A DNA stretch of 64,000 nt from CALODL01 sp942492115 (GTDB lineage Bacteria; Planctomycetota; Phycisphaerae; UBA1845; CAIVHJ01), in NCBI GenBank assembly GCA_942492115.1, contig CALODL010000012.1:1-64000 (forward strand), read 5' to 3'. The notes under the pieces are model-generated. The model had not been told where the DNA came from. It searched no databases and worked only from the letters and a program-made list of their open reading frames with translations. A program made the translations under genes and the position numbers. How positions within the stretch are numbered: the first letter of the stretch is position 1; each line of letters begins with the position of its first letter. Shown piece after piece: positions 9,694-17,689 of the stretch.

Positions 9694-10683
9694 ATGAAGC
9701 TGGAAGACCATTTCACTGCCGCAATGTTGGCCGCAGGAAACAAACGATCGTCAATCAAGTGTTACTGGCCGCATGTCGTTGGATTCATCCAGTTCACGCG
9801 CGAGCGACATGGCGACTGGGTTCATCCCTCGGAGACCAAGGTTGAAGATGTATATGCTTGGCGACAATACTTGGCCACTAAATTGCAGCTGTCCCCTAAG
9901 ACGCAGAATCAGGCGGTCTCCGCGATCAAATTTCTTTTTGCGCGCGTGCTGGGGAAACCAATACCTGAACCCGATGGAAACGCACTTCGTGCAAAGGAAT
10001 CCAAGAGATGTCGGCGACGGGTCGTCGCTAAGCCAGATCTGATCAGGCTGTTCAAGGCGTTTCGCCCGGTCGAGCGCCTTGTTCCGCAAATGATGTACGC
10101 CAGCGTACTGCGACTCTCTGACACAACTAACCTGCGAATCAAGGATCTGAATTTCGCTGATGAGCAAATCGAGATCGCCAGCACGAAGCACGACCACTTC
10201 CGCATCGTTCCATTCCCGAGATCGATTCACGATGCAGTGAGGCGGCAAATAGACCTGGCTGAAAGAATCCACAGAGGTGACACGAGCGAAAACCCCAATG
10301 GCGTGCCCGTGCCCCATGCTTTTGCTCGCAAATGCCCATCAGCTCCACTTGATTTTCGTTGGATGTGGTTATTCCCGAGCGAGTCACTCAGCCGTGACCC
10401 TTCCGATGGACGACTGAAACGTTACCATTGCGACGACGACCACCTGCGCCGGATATTTCGAGACGCGGTCCGGCGATCTGGAGTCCGTCGTCGGATTACG
10501 CCACACGATATTCGGCGAGCAGCAGCAACACACCTGCACCTGGCAGGTATGCCATTGAAACGTCTGCAAGACATTCTAGGGCACAATTCGCTTGAAGTGA
10601 CACAACTCTACATATTGGAGGATGAAGCCAAAATCAACGGATCTCACAGCCCATTTGACCTGCTCACTGGGGTAGACTATTAA
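9694..10683 (+). CDS. intI: Integron integrase, IntI-type tyrosine recombinase
   Basis: The protein has about 329 residues from the ATG at 9694 (GAGG seven bases upstream; a TTG at 9658 is possible). It has an N-terminal SAM-like DNA-binding domain (residues 1-90) and a catalytic domain with Arg in ASVLRLSD, Lys in STKHDHFR, HDIR, LGHNS and the final Tyr in TQLYIL. All catalytic residues are therefore present. Before the second box is the insertion seen only in integron integrases, containing FRWMWLFP and then a DPSDGRLKRYH stretch. It should recombine attC with attI sites. Cassette-like DNA follows downstream in the same orientation. This is the inverted integrase layout reported for some planctomycete and spirochaete integrons. 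Confidence 0.9.
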   Translation: MKLEDHFTAAMLAAGNKRSSIKCYWPHVVGFIQFTRERHGDWVHPSETKVEDVYAWRQYLATKLQLSPKTQNQAVSAIKFLFARVLGKPIPEPDGNALRAKESKRCRRRVVAKPDLIRLFKAFRPVERLVPQMMYASVLRLSDTTNLRIKDLNFADEQIEIASTKHDHFRIVPFPRSIHDAVRRQIDLAERIHRGDTSENPNGVPVPHAFARKCPSAPLDFRWMWLFPSESLSRDPSDGRLKRYHCDDDHLRRIFRDAVRRSGVRRRITPHDIRRAAATHLHLAGMPLKRLQDILGHNSLEVTQLYILEDEAKINGSHSPFDLLTGVDY

Positions 10684-10716
10684 TTATCCGGCGCCCTGCG
10701 CCGTATAATCTATAGT
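10684..10716 (+). other. Candidate attI / first cassette junction
   Basis: The first cassette appears to start within GTTCTGCCTAA at 10715-10725. The exact complement of these 11 bases recurs at 11395-11405, at the end of the cassette gene, as expected for the 1R start and 1L box of one cassette. The crossover would fall after the G at 10715. The attI would thus lie in the 32 bases after the integrase stop, perhaps extending into its 3' end. A tataat box at 10705-10710 could drive cassette expression. Confidence 0.65.
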
Positions 10717-10729
10717 TCTGCCTAAGAAA

Positions 10730-11418
10730 ATGGCACACACCGACGAAATAGCTCATCGCCTCGCGGAGTACCTTGACGACGACCTGCCTAGCTTCCGTTA
10801 CACGCGTTCACGCGCACAGTTTTCGCCGTGTCGAAAAACCATACGTCGACGACATCATCATCAACGTCACGTTGCGAAGTGGCGGTTCCTACGCAATCGC
10901 CTTTTATGTGGGCGTCCAACACACGGACCTTGAATCCGCGATTGCTAGTCTCGAAAACCGGAAAACAACACCGTACGATCGAACGATCTTCCAGTATTCA
11001 GCAAACGTGAACAAGCAAACCGTCATCCCATTTGCTGACGCCTGTTGGTGGTACGGCCTTTCTCCCCGACATCCCGTGGGCCGAGATTGGCCCCGAAATA
11101 GGACACTTCATTACTTCATTTGCCTTTCCGTACCACGCCCGGTTCCACGATCTTCTGGCAATCCGGGAATCGCTGGAGCTCCGAGATGGTTTGTCATTGA
11201 ATCAGATGGCCTTCAAACAGATTCTCGCGATTGACGCACTGCTGTCCGACTGGCAGCATATTGGCGAATACCTCACACGCCTGCAAGCAGAGACGGACGA
11301 CGGTTACCATCATCGCCACGAAATATTCAATGATTTCTATCCTCGTCTTGCAGAGAAGTTCACCGAGATGCCAGACTTTCAACTTGTCCCCAAATTAGGC
11401 AGAACCAAGCGTTCCTGA
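10730..11418 (+). CDS. First integron cassette gene, unknown function (frame-broken)
   Basis: An ATG 15 bases inside the cassette starts MAHTDEIAHRLAEYLDDDLPSF. The protein continues in other frames after shifts near 10806 and 11030, giving about 228 residues. The middle is beta-rich (VDDIIINVTLRSGGSYAIAFYVGV). The C-terminal half is helical (SLNQMAFKQILAIDALLSDW, then an acidic YDD/HEIFNDFYPRLAEKF stretch). I do not recognise a family. The stop codon lies within the attC-type boundary at its 3' end, typical of integron cassettes. The frameshifts may be sequencing errors. Confidence 0.6.
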
Positions 11419-11429
11419 AAGAGTTGAGG
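11395..11429 (+). other. attC left half of first cassette (truncated)
   Basis: TTAGGCAGAAC (11395-11405) is the exact complement of the cassette start at 10715-10725. It is followed by a 5-base spacer and GTT plus an unpaired C plus CTGAAA. This is the same 1L-spacer-2L layout as the complete attC sites at 13.8 and 14.4 kb. I find no matching right half within the next 300 bases, so the attC seems to have lost its right side by deletion. Confidence 0.65.
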
Positions 11430-12121
11430 CGTAATAGTTGATATTGCGTCATTTTTCTGCCTTGTGGCTTGGTTGTGTGCGTACGGGTGCTGGAAGGTCC
11501 GGCGTGGAACTTTTTGAGTGCCATTTTGCGTTAGCCGGCTCGGGCTGTTGGAACAGAGTTTGTCTGGTCGTTTTGGTTGTTTTTGTTGTGGCTGGCAGCT
11601 ACCGGCTGAATCTTTTGTCGGGCTCTTGCGGGTCGTTCTTTTCACTGCGACCGCACCCCATACATTCCTTCGTGGGTCCGGATGTCACTAGCGCAACTGT
11701 CCCTTGGCTCCAATTGGCCAAGCACTATTTATCGATGCGATTCGCTCCCCACACTCCGGGGCTCCCTAATCAATGAATCGTGCAACTGTCAGGCTGTGAC
11801 TAAACACAACGAGGTTGGATCTACGCATGGTTGCGGACGATTTGGAGTGGGTGAGCGAGTTCGGGTGGCAATACATGTGGATCTCTCCAGTAGTGACCGT
11901 AGGCCGAACCGATGCCGTCACTGCGAAAGCTCATTGTCTTGATCGTTATGGGTTCCAGTGAATAAGTGAGTAGTTGTGTAAGTGGCCTTCTCTACCGGGC
12001 TATACTTTTGAGAGATTTGCTCGACTTGTCTTTGGGGGTTGTCGAAGCAGCGCGAGGGCCCCGTCTTGGATTCCAGTTGGCTCCTTCGGCGAGAGATCAT
12101 GGCATCCCGGCAGACCTCGTA
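11430..12121. other. No convincing gene; remains of cassette DNA
   Basis: The region between the truncated attC and the IS110 transposase has no clear long gene. A 44-residue frame at 11827-11961 (starting MVADDLEWVSEFGWQYMW) looks protein-like but is too short to call. A 7-base 1L-like box (ACACAAC, about 11803) has a possible partner GTTGTGT near 11474. Without a paired stem I do not call an attC. Cassette sequence has probably been partly deleted here. Confidence 0.4.
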
Positions 12122-13161
12122 TTCTTGTCCCTCTACGGAAACTGCATGTTACGAATAATGACTGCCATTCTTCGCATGACGGCTACACGCGCTATGCGAC
12201 TACCGCGACGCGCACAGATTGGTTTGTACCATTGACGCATTACCGGATCGCGCCGCAGAACATGAAGGACAACTTGAGCGAGCAACCATCGGCGCGATAG
12301 GGCTGCCGGTCTTGGTGATGTGTCCTCTCGCCGTCCTTTGGCATCGCCACTATCACTTACACCCAGGTAAGTTAGCCCCAGTAGTGGGCTAAGCTCTTGC
12401 CGCGAGGAAATCGATTGGCGTCACCGATTCGGCAGCTCAGGGCCAGCGCCATGTAGTAGCCGCATCCGGGAATCGATCGCAGTAGTTCGACTTCGACCAA
12501 TCCACGAGCTCGCGTGGTAATCACCGTCCTCGAGTATTCGCATGCGTGTGGTCAATCGTTCCAGGTCCAGCAGCAGATCATCCATCTCCTGGCGATCCCA
12601 GGTTGGCAGCTTGATCGTCTTGAGCCACAGGACGGCGCGTTTGGTTGGAAAGGTCTTGGTCGGCATATCCCAATTCAAATTGTGTCTTCGTAAGATGTGC
12701 TTGATCTGATTGGTGACGCGTGTGCGTTGGCGGCCGGCTTGCTGGCGCAAGAGCGTGATGCGTAGGTTCTCGGCATCCCGCTGCGAAGGGATAAAGACCT
12801 GACGGACACCGCGGATAGGCTGTTGGCGCTCGATACGATCTCGGTTGACCCACAACAGTTCACTTAGCGAATGTGCGTCGCGTCGATCGGTCTTAACTTT
12901 GGGTTTCTTCTCTGGCTGAATGAGAACGACTTGGCGAGCTCCATAATTGGGCAGCGCGGCCAGTAGCCAGTCGTTAAAGCCACATACCTCGACGACAGCG
13001 ATATAACCTTCTTGAGAAGTCTTGTGCTGCAGCTCCTTAAAGAACTCGTCGAAGCGATGCGGTTCAGTGCTGACTTGGCGATTGAACACCACATCGCCAA
13101 CTTCAGAGCGAAGCGAAAGCGTTAGCTGCTTTGCATGTTGATCGATACCGAGGTATAACAC
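12122..13161 (-). pseudogene. IS110/IS1111-family transposase (DEDD), frame-broken
   Basis: From a GTG at 13161 the N-terminal DEDD domain reads LYLGIDQHAKQLTLSLRS, then VEVCGFNDWLL and KPKVKTDRRDAHSLSELL, giving the acidic catalytic residues. The C-terminal Transposase_20 part is in other frames: SIPGCGYYMALALSCRIGD and FPRGKSLAHYWGLT, then GHITKTG, then a Trp/Arg-rich helix ending in GSRIARVAVMRRMAVII near 12125. At least three frameshifts are needed. The element abuts the attC at 13281. The IS1111-attC branch of this family is known to target attC sites, which suits the location. Confidence 0.85.
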
Positions 13162-13280
13162 AGTGGGCTCTCCGAGCAGACGTGAAGAAACTATTTGGGC
13201 CGAAGAGACATCTTCGATCACCCGCCTTCCAGGATCTCGGAGAGCCCACTTTTGTGCCACCCACCTCTTTCATCGACATC

Positions 13281-13354
13281 GTTGAACGGCAGGATTGGTG
13301 CCGCTTTCACTTTGCACTTCCAACTCTAGCCCCAATCCGCCGTTAACGCGGTCG
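13281..13354 (+). other. attC site 1 (1L box missing)
   Basis: The paired arms are GTT-(G)-AACGGC-(A)-GGATTGG at 13281-13298 and CCAATCC-GCCGTT-AAC at 13332-13347, perfectly complementary except for two unpaired bases, G13284 and A13291. A 6-base spacer ending GTC leads to the 1R box GTTATTT (13354-13360). The crossover is after G13354. The expected 1L box is not found to the left, where IS110 sequence begins, so the IS probably split or truncated this site. Confidence 0.85.
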
Positions 13355-13410
13355 TTATTTGGCAAAGGCTGGGCTGAACCACATTTGACAGCGCCACTGG
13401 TTCGAGACGG

Positions 13411-13710
13411 ATGCACTCACTCTACGCAACAACAACAGCTCGAATATGGGGCACGACCAATGCGTGGAGCGCCGCCGAAACGGCAGGCCCCGACCAACCC
13501 AATAGCGAATGCACTGTCGAATTGGAGATTCAAATCGACCGTCACGGATGCAACCTAGTGATGAGTCCGGCAGGATTCTTCACGGCGGACTCGTGGCATC
13601 CAACGAAACAAGACGCCTTGGACGCCGCGCACGAAATATTCGGTGTCCGCCAGAACTCATGGTCGGACACTCGCTCGGCTGAAAACACAAAAGGCACCAG
13701 CAACAAGTGA
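13411..13710 (+). CDS. Cassette A protein, unknown, immunity-like small protein
   Basis: This 99-residue frame is the only gene inside cassette A. Its central part reads CTVELEIQIDRHGCNLVMSP, then DSWHPTKQDALDAAHEIFGV and W. The pattern beta strands / D-S/T-W-H / helix / EFGV / W recurs in many small bacterial proteins of unknown or immunity function. I make no firm family call. The first 35 residues are less convincing, and the true start may be downstream. Confidence 0.5.
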   Translation: MHSLYATTTARIWGTTNAWSAAETAGPDQPNSECTVELEIQIDRHGCNLVMSPAGFFTADSWHPTKQDALDAAHEIFGVRQNSWSDTRSAENTKGTSNK

Positions 13711-13817
13711 CAGGAAAAAGACGCCCATCTCAAAGTTTACGGCGCTCGTGAGAATTGGCCGCGCCGTGACGAAGAACACTGGCGATTGGGATACAATGTC
13801 GAGCGGTCACGCAGATC

Positions 13818-13905
13818 GCCAAATAACCATCGCATGCACGGGAGCGGCGGTGGCCAGCGGATTTTGAAATCAACGTCAACTCCCGCCGCCCCGTGATGCG
13901 GGTCG
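13818..13905 (+). other. attC site 2 (complete)
   Basis: The order is 1L GCCAAATAAC (13818-13827), a 5-base spacer, CAT-(G)-CACGGG-(A)-GCGGCGG (13833-13850), a loop, CCGCCGC-CCCGTG-ATG (13883-13898), a 6-base spacer ending GTC, and 1R GTTCGTC (13905-13911). The arms pair perfectly apart from the unpaired G13836 and A13843, at exactly the same positions as in the other two sites. Crossover would be after G13905. Confidence 0.88.
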
Positions 13906-13928
13906 TTCGTCGGGAAAGCATCCCCAAC

Positions 13929-14273
13929 ATGCGTGACGGCTATGGCACAATGGATAGGTCAATTCTCGGGCAATACTCACCGATCGAAGCTGTTCTCGAT
14001 CGCGAAGGGCAATTGCGCCACGCGATCGAGGTCTATCGACGCATGCAGCCTCATGATGATCGAACCGCGCAGGGCCAAACTGTAAAGCGCCTTGCTGATC
14101 GACTTCTTGCGGCCCGAATCCGCGCATTGAAAGCAACATTGAATGCAATGGGACCGATGTCCCCTGACAGTTCGATCGCGAACTCAATGAAAACAAAGAT
14201 TCAGCACGTCACGAACGCAGGCGTTCACGCGATACTCGAAGAATTTGACGCAACGGAGGTTCTCACGGATTGA
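13929..14273 (+). CDS. Cassette B protein, unknown, helical
   Basis: The protein has 114 residues from the ATG at 13929 (another ATG at 13950). An ATG at 13893 is ruled out because it lies inside the preceding attC, outside the cassette. The product is helical and charged: IEAVLDREGQLRHAIEVYRR, an Arg/Ala-rich helix, and an acidic end (ILEEFDATEVL). It is uninterrupted, and its stop is 71 bases before the attC 1L. I do not recognise a family. Confidence 0.65.
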   Translation: MRDGYGTMDRSILGQYSPIEAVLDREGQLRHAIEVYRRMQPHDDRTAQGQTVKRLADRLLAARIRALKATLNAMGPMSPDSSIANSMKTKIQHVTNAGVHAILEEFDATEVLTD

Positions 14274-14344
14274 CAAATGCCACACAGCTCTTTCGGACCC
14301 GAGGAAACGTCAGATAGAATGGCGGGGCCGTTTCCCGCTACAAT

Positions 14345-14431
14345 CCCGACGAACAATCGGTTGAACGTGAGCGGCGGTCCACGTCCGACTTGAAGCAACG
14401 GTTTCTGGCCGCCGCCACGTTAACCGAGTCG
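14345..14431 (+). other. attC site 3 (complete)
   Basis: The order is 1L GACGAAC (14348-14354), a 5-base spacer, GTT-(G)-AACGTG-(A)-GCGGCGG (14360-14377), a 31-base loop, CCGCCGC-CACGTT-AAC (14409-14424), a 6-base spacer ending GTC, and 1R GTTGAAC (14431-14437). The 1R fits the GTTRRRY consensus. The unpaired G14363 and A14370 match the other sites. Confidence 0.88.
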
Positions 14432-14668
14432 TTGAACTAAACCGCTTCACTTTCAATCTTCTCTTGTGTCGGCTTGAAGCAACCGAGTGTGGAATTTCAG
14501 TCGTCTGGGATCGGCAATGCTGCCCGGCTGTGAGCGTCTAAGTAGTGGCCGGCTGTAACGAGCTTTCCGGTTGTAACACTTGCGCTTTTTGAAGCCGGGA
14601 TCATGCTGGATGCTCGGGCCACGCCATTGTGGCTCATTTGGCTTCCAGTCCAGCAAAGGTCCATCTCA

Positions 14669-15623
14669 ATGCCGAGCTCATTCCGCAAGCGCAACAACCC
14701 TGTTACTCGACGCATGGCAGAAGACATGTTGCTGCGCAACATGGCAGTGCGAACCATCGATTCGTACACTTACCACGTCGAACGCTTCTCCAAGCACTTC
14801 GGGAAACTCCCCGAAGATCTGGGGCCGGAGGAGATTCGTGAATTTCAACTGTGGATGATCCAGGTAAAGAAATGCTCCTGGAGTTCATTCAATCAGGCGG
14901 TTTGTGGCCTACGGTTCCTGTACACCTTCACGCTCCCCAGGCCGTGGGTTGTGCAAATGATCCCCTTCGGCAACCGACCGAAGAAGTTGCCTGTCGTGCT
15001 GGGACAAGAAGAAGTCCACCGGTTGATCCAATGTGTGACGGTTCCCAAGCATCGAGCGGTACTGCTCACTCTGTACGCTGCAGGGCTGAGGCTCAGCGAG
15101 GCGACGAACCTCAAGCTGCCCGACATCGACTCGGAGCGAATGCAAATGCGGATCATCCAAGCCAAGGGACACAAGGACCGCTACGTACCGCTGTCGCCAC
15201 GACTGTTGTCCGAGCTACGCGCGTACTGGAAACTCAACAGGCCGACACAGTATCTCTTCCCCGGCAAGACCGACCAAGTGCCGCTCTCGGGCGCGACCAT
15301 TCAGAAGACCTGCAAGATGGCCGCCGCGGGGAGCGCATATCAAGAAGACCGTTACTCCACATACTCTGAGACATTCTTTCGCGACGGGATTGCTCGAAGC
15401 CGGGGTCGATCTCATGGCGATCAGCAAGCTGCTCGGGCACAGCAGCTTTACGACCACCATGATCTATTTACATTGTCGGCGGGAGCACTTGGGCTCGACG
15501 CCCAGTCCGATCGACTGGCTTCCCGCGCGGCAATGCCCACGCTGGATCGACCCGTCGCTGCAGAAACCGAGCAGCGACAAGACTCCGGCGAACGAGGATC
15601 AGCCCGAACCGGAACAGGATTGA
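14669..15623 (+). CDS. Tyrosine recombinase of IS91-like element (frame-broken)
   Basis: The start is the ATG at 14669 (MPSSFRKRNNPVTRRMAEDM). An N-terminal SAM-like domain is followed by the catalytic domain: Arg in AAGLRLSEATNL, Lys in QAKGHKDRYVPLS, and, after one shift near 15335, HTLRHSFATGLL, LLGHSSFTTTMIY and a following HCRREH. All catalytic residues are present. The last 50 residues are Pro/Glu-rich. It overlaps the transposase start. Recombinases of this kind accompany IS91-type transposases in several bacterial groups, though their exact role is unclear. Confidence 0.82.
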
Positions 15624-16847
15624 CCGTAGCGAACCTACTTAAACGCTACACGCCAGACTTCGTCGACATGTATCGCCCCAACATCTCGCGGCAAGTCGAA
15701 AGCACGCTGGCTCGCATCGGTTTCTGCCGCACTGCACCCTTGGGCGGCCGAACTTATGCGTGTCAGCAGTGTCAGACAAGTGTATCTGTTTACAACTCGT
15801 GCACCGACCGACACTGTCCACAGTGTAGCGGGGCTCGCCGCGGTGACTGGCTCGACAAAGCGGCTGAGCTGCTATTGCCGGGCGTGACCTACTTCCAAGT
15901 AGTGTTCACTCTGCCGGACAAACTCGCGTCATTGATCCTCGGCAATCGACGCGAACTGTATCGCACGCTGATGCATGCCGCGTGGGAATCGCTCAAGCAA
16001 TGCATCGAAACTGAACTGGGAATGCAAGCCGCAGCCATCATGGTATTGCACACTTGGAACCAGCGGCTCGAACATCACCCGCACGTACACCTGCTTGTTC
16101 CCGGCAGCGGTCCATCGCTTGACGGCCAGCGGTGGATCGAATGCAAGCTGACTAAGGCTACTCGCAGCGAACCTGCCAAGCCATTCTTGGTCGACAACCA
16201 TGCCCTTGGGCAGAAATTCTGCAAGCGATTCATGCTCAAGCTGAAGTCGCTGTACCGGCGCGGCAAACTCCAGCTTGAAGATGAGCTTGTGAGCATGCTC
16301 GACCCGATCACTTGGGCAGCTTTCACGGAGAGCCTGCTCGAACACGACTGGTGTGTCTTCATTGAGCGACCACCCCACGCTGATTCGACCCCCGAGCATG
16401 TATTGAAGTACCTGGCTCGCTACATGACTGGCGGACCTATCTCAGACCGCCGACTGGTCAGCTGCGAGAATGACGTCGTAACTTTCATGGCTCGTAGCAA
16501 AGATAAGACGAAGCCCAAGCAACAAACGCCAGTGAAGCTCTCTGGTGTCGAGTTTACGCGTCGCTGGTCGTTGCACATACTGCCCAAAGGATTCACAAGA
16601 ACGCGATATTTTGGCGGCTACAGTAGTGGACAAGCGCAAGGCCTTCATAGCGTTATGTTACGAGCTTCATCCACAACCGCCAGTCGCTGACAACCCACCG
16701 AACGAAGCTCAAGAAGCTGAACACTCCGAACGCGCTCCCTGCTGTCCGAAATGTCAGCAACCGATGTCGCTCATCGCCGACACTCGGCGTCCCTCCTGGC
16801 GAGACCTCTTCTATGGTCCCGATTCTCATCCATGGCAAAGATACTGA
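15620..16847 (+). CDS. IS91-family HUH (Y2) transposase
   Basis: The likely start is a TTG at 15620 that overlaps the recombinase stop. The N-terminal zinc finger shows CQQC...CTDRHCPQCSG. The HUH motif is HPHVHLL (about 16075-16097) and the paired tyrosines are in YLARYMTGG. The frame runs openly to about 16620. A shift there leads to the natural C-terminus, with FIALCYELHP, a CCPKCQQPM zinc pair and RPSWRD. It would nick and copy DNA by rolling-circle transposition. Confidence 0.87.
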
Positions 16848-17229
16848 TGAGACCTCGCTCGAAATCACTCCCCGCCATTCCATTCAGAAACGCCAGCATG
16901 ATGGCAGCGGGTGCGTACCTCAGAACTCACCTGTTCCTGCTCAAGGCTCGCGCAGCCGCGACAACCGCACCCGACAACTTCTCGCCGCCCAAGCCACAAA
17001 CTGCTTGCCAACCGTTCAGCCGCAGCATTAAACTAGCTGAGCACGGCGCTTAGGCGATGAGTATCCGCAAAGGGCGCGGACAGCGAAGCGTCTCAGTTCA
17101 ACGGGCAATCTATCCCTCCGTTCCCGCTACGCTCCCAGTTCGGGATAGATTGCTATTCGTTCTGTTCTGTGCCAGATTGAGCATTCACAGAGCGATGACA
17201 TCTTCCAACGCATCACGGCTTTAATGCTT
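16848..17229. other. Non-coding, right end of IS91-like element and hairpin
   Basis: No gene is seen. A perfect 12-bp stem (gcaatctatccc 17105-17116 with gggatagattgc 17142-17153) lies just after GTTCAAC (17096-17102). That heptamer is the exact complement of the attC 3 1R box GTTGAAC, so it could be the 1L box of the cassette split by the IS91-like element. However, the stem lacks the two unpaired bases and the 6-base spacer of the other attC sites. Confidence 0.4.
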
Positions 17230-17668
17230 GCCTGACCGACTATCTCCGTGTCGTATTCTGCAAATGCCCGCGATGTACGAACCGCGCTGTGATACAAGCA
17301 GAATCACGCTATGCGATCCCGTGGCGTCCAAAAAATGTGACATTCACCTGTCCGTCATGCACGCTTCACCACGACTGGCCAGCCCCAACTTGGGAATCCG
17401 ATTTCACCAACTTCGATCCCGCCAACTCACGCGAACCATACTTCGGCTACAAATCCATTTGGGCAGTCGGTCACATCGGCGGCAATGTATTGGCAATTCT
17501 GAATCATCAGCATGCCGGTGATTTGGCTGCATTCGTAAGCCTCAAAGATGACCACGCCCACAAAAAAAATGGTCAATGGTAAACAGACTTCCCAAAGGGT
17601 GCTGCTCGGCAAAAATCGGGAGCGTGTGATTCGGTTGATCGCCGAACTGCGAGCCTCACTCCAATAGA
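17230..17668 (+). CDS. Zinc-ribbon protein of unknown function (frame-broken)
   Basis: The frame shows a CKCPRC...CPSC zinc ribbon (about 17259-17360) and a Trp-rich stretch (WPAPTWESDF). The middle section contains EPYFGYKSIWAV, and the C-terminal helix reads NRERVIRLIAELRASL. The two parts are joined across a run of eight A's at 17565-17572, where the frame shifts by one. A homopolymer miscount is therefore a likely cause. The family (about 140 residues, ribbon plus Trp/Gly-rich region) is widespread, but I know no function for it. The start codon is uncertain. Confidence 0.6.
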
Positions 17669-17689
17669 AAACAACAGAAAGGGCCGTGG

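Larger units (their letters stand above)
13355..13905 (+). mobile_element. Integron gene cassette A (551 bp)
   Basis: The cassette runs from T13355 (TTATTTGGC) to G13905. Its start complements its own 1L box: GTTATTTGGC at 13354-13363 pairs with GCCAAATAAC at 13818-13827 over 10 bases. That is the hallmark of a true cassette, because both come from one site in the free circle. It contains one small gene. Confidence 0.85.
13906..14431 (+). mobile_element. Integron gene cassette B (526 bp)
   Basis: The cassette runs from T13906 to G14431. Its start GTTCGTCGGG (13905-13914) is exactly complementary to the 1L region CCCGACGAAC (14345-14354) of its own attC. It contains one gene on the same strand as the integrase. 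Confidence 0.85.
14438..17095 (+). mobile_element. IS91-like element with tyrosine recombinase
   Basis: A tyrosine recombinase gene and a HUH (Y2) transposase gene overlap at a TTGA junction, the two-gene arrangement known from some IS91-family elements. The left limit is taken just after GAAC in the attC 3 1R box. The right limit is taken just before GTTC at 17096, because IS91 members insert next to GAAC/GTTC or CAAG/CTTG tetranucleotides. A small hairpin (tccgc 17064-17068 / gcgga 17076-17080) near the right end could be part of oriIS. Both limits are inferred. Confidence 0.6.

Noticed and set aside
11560..11640. Additional attC ends at the two GTCGTT stretches
   Set aside because: The spacer and GTT look right, but I find no complementary left arm within 150 bases.
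11474..11810. A further cassette between GTTGTGT (11474) and ACACAAC (11803)
   Set aside because: The 7-base complementarity fits cassette logic, but no paired arms with the usual geometry are found around either box. Seven bases can match by chance.
14603..16690. A fused recombinase-transposase protein
   Set aside because: The single long frame arises only because one frameshift removes the recombinase stop. The recombinase C-terminus and its stop at 15623 are clear in the other frame.
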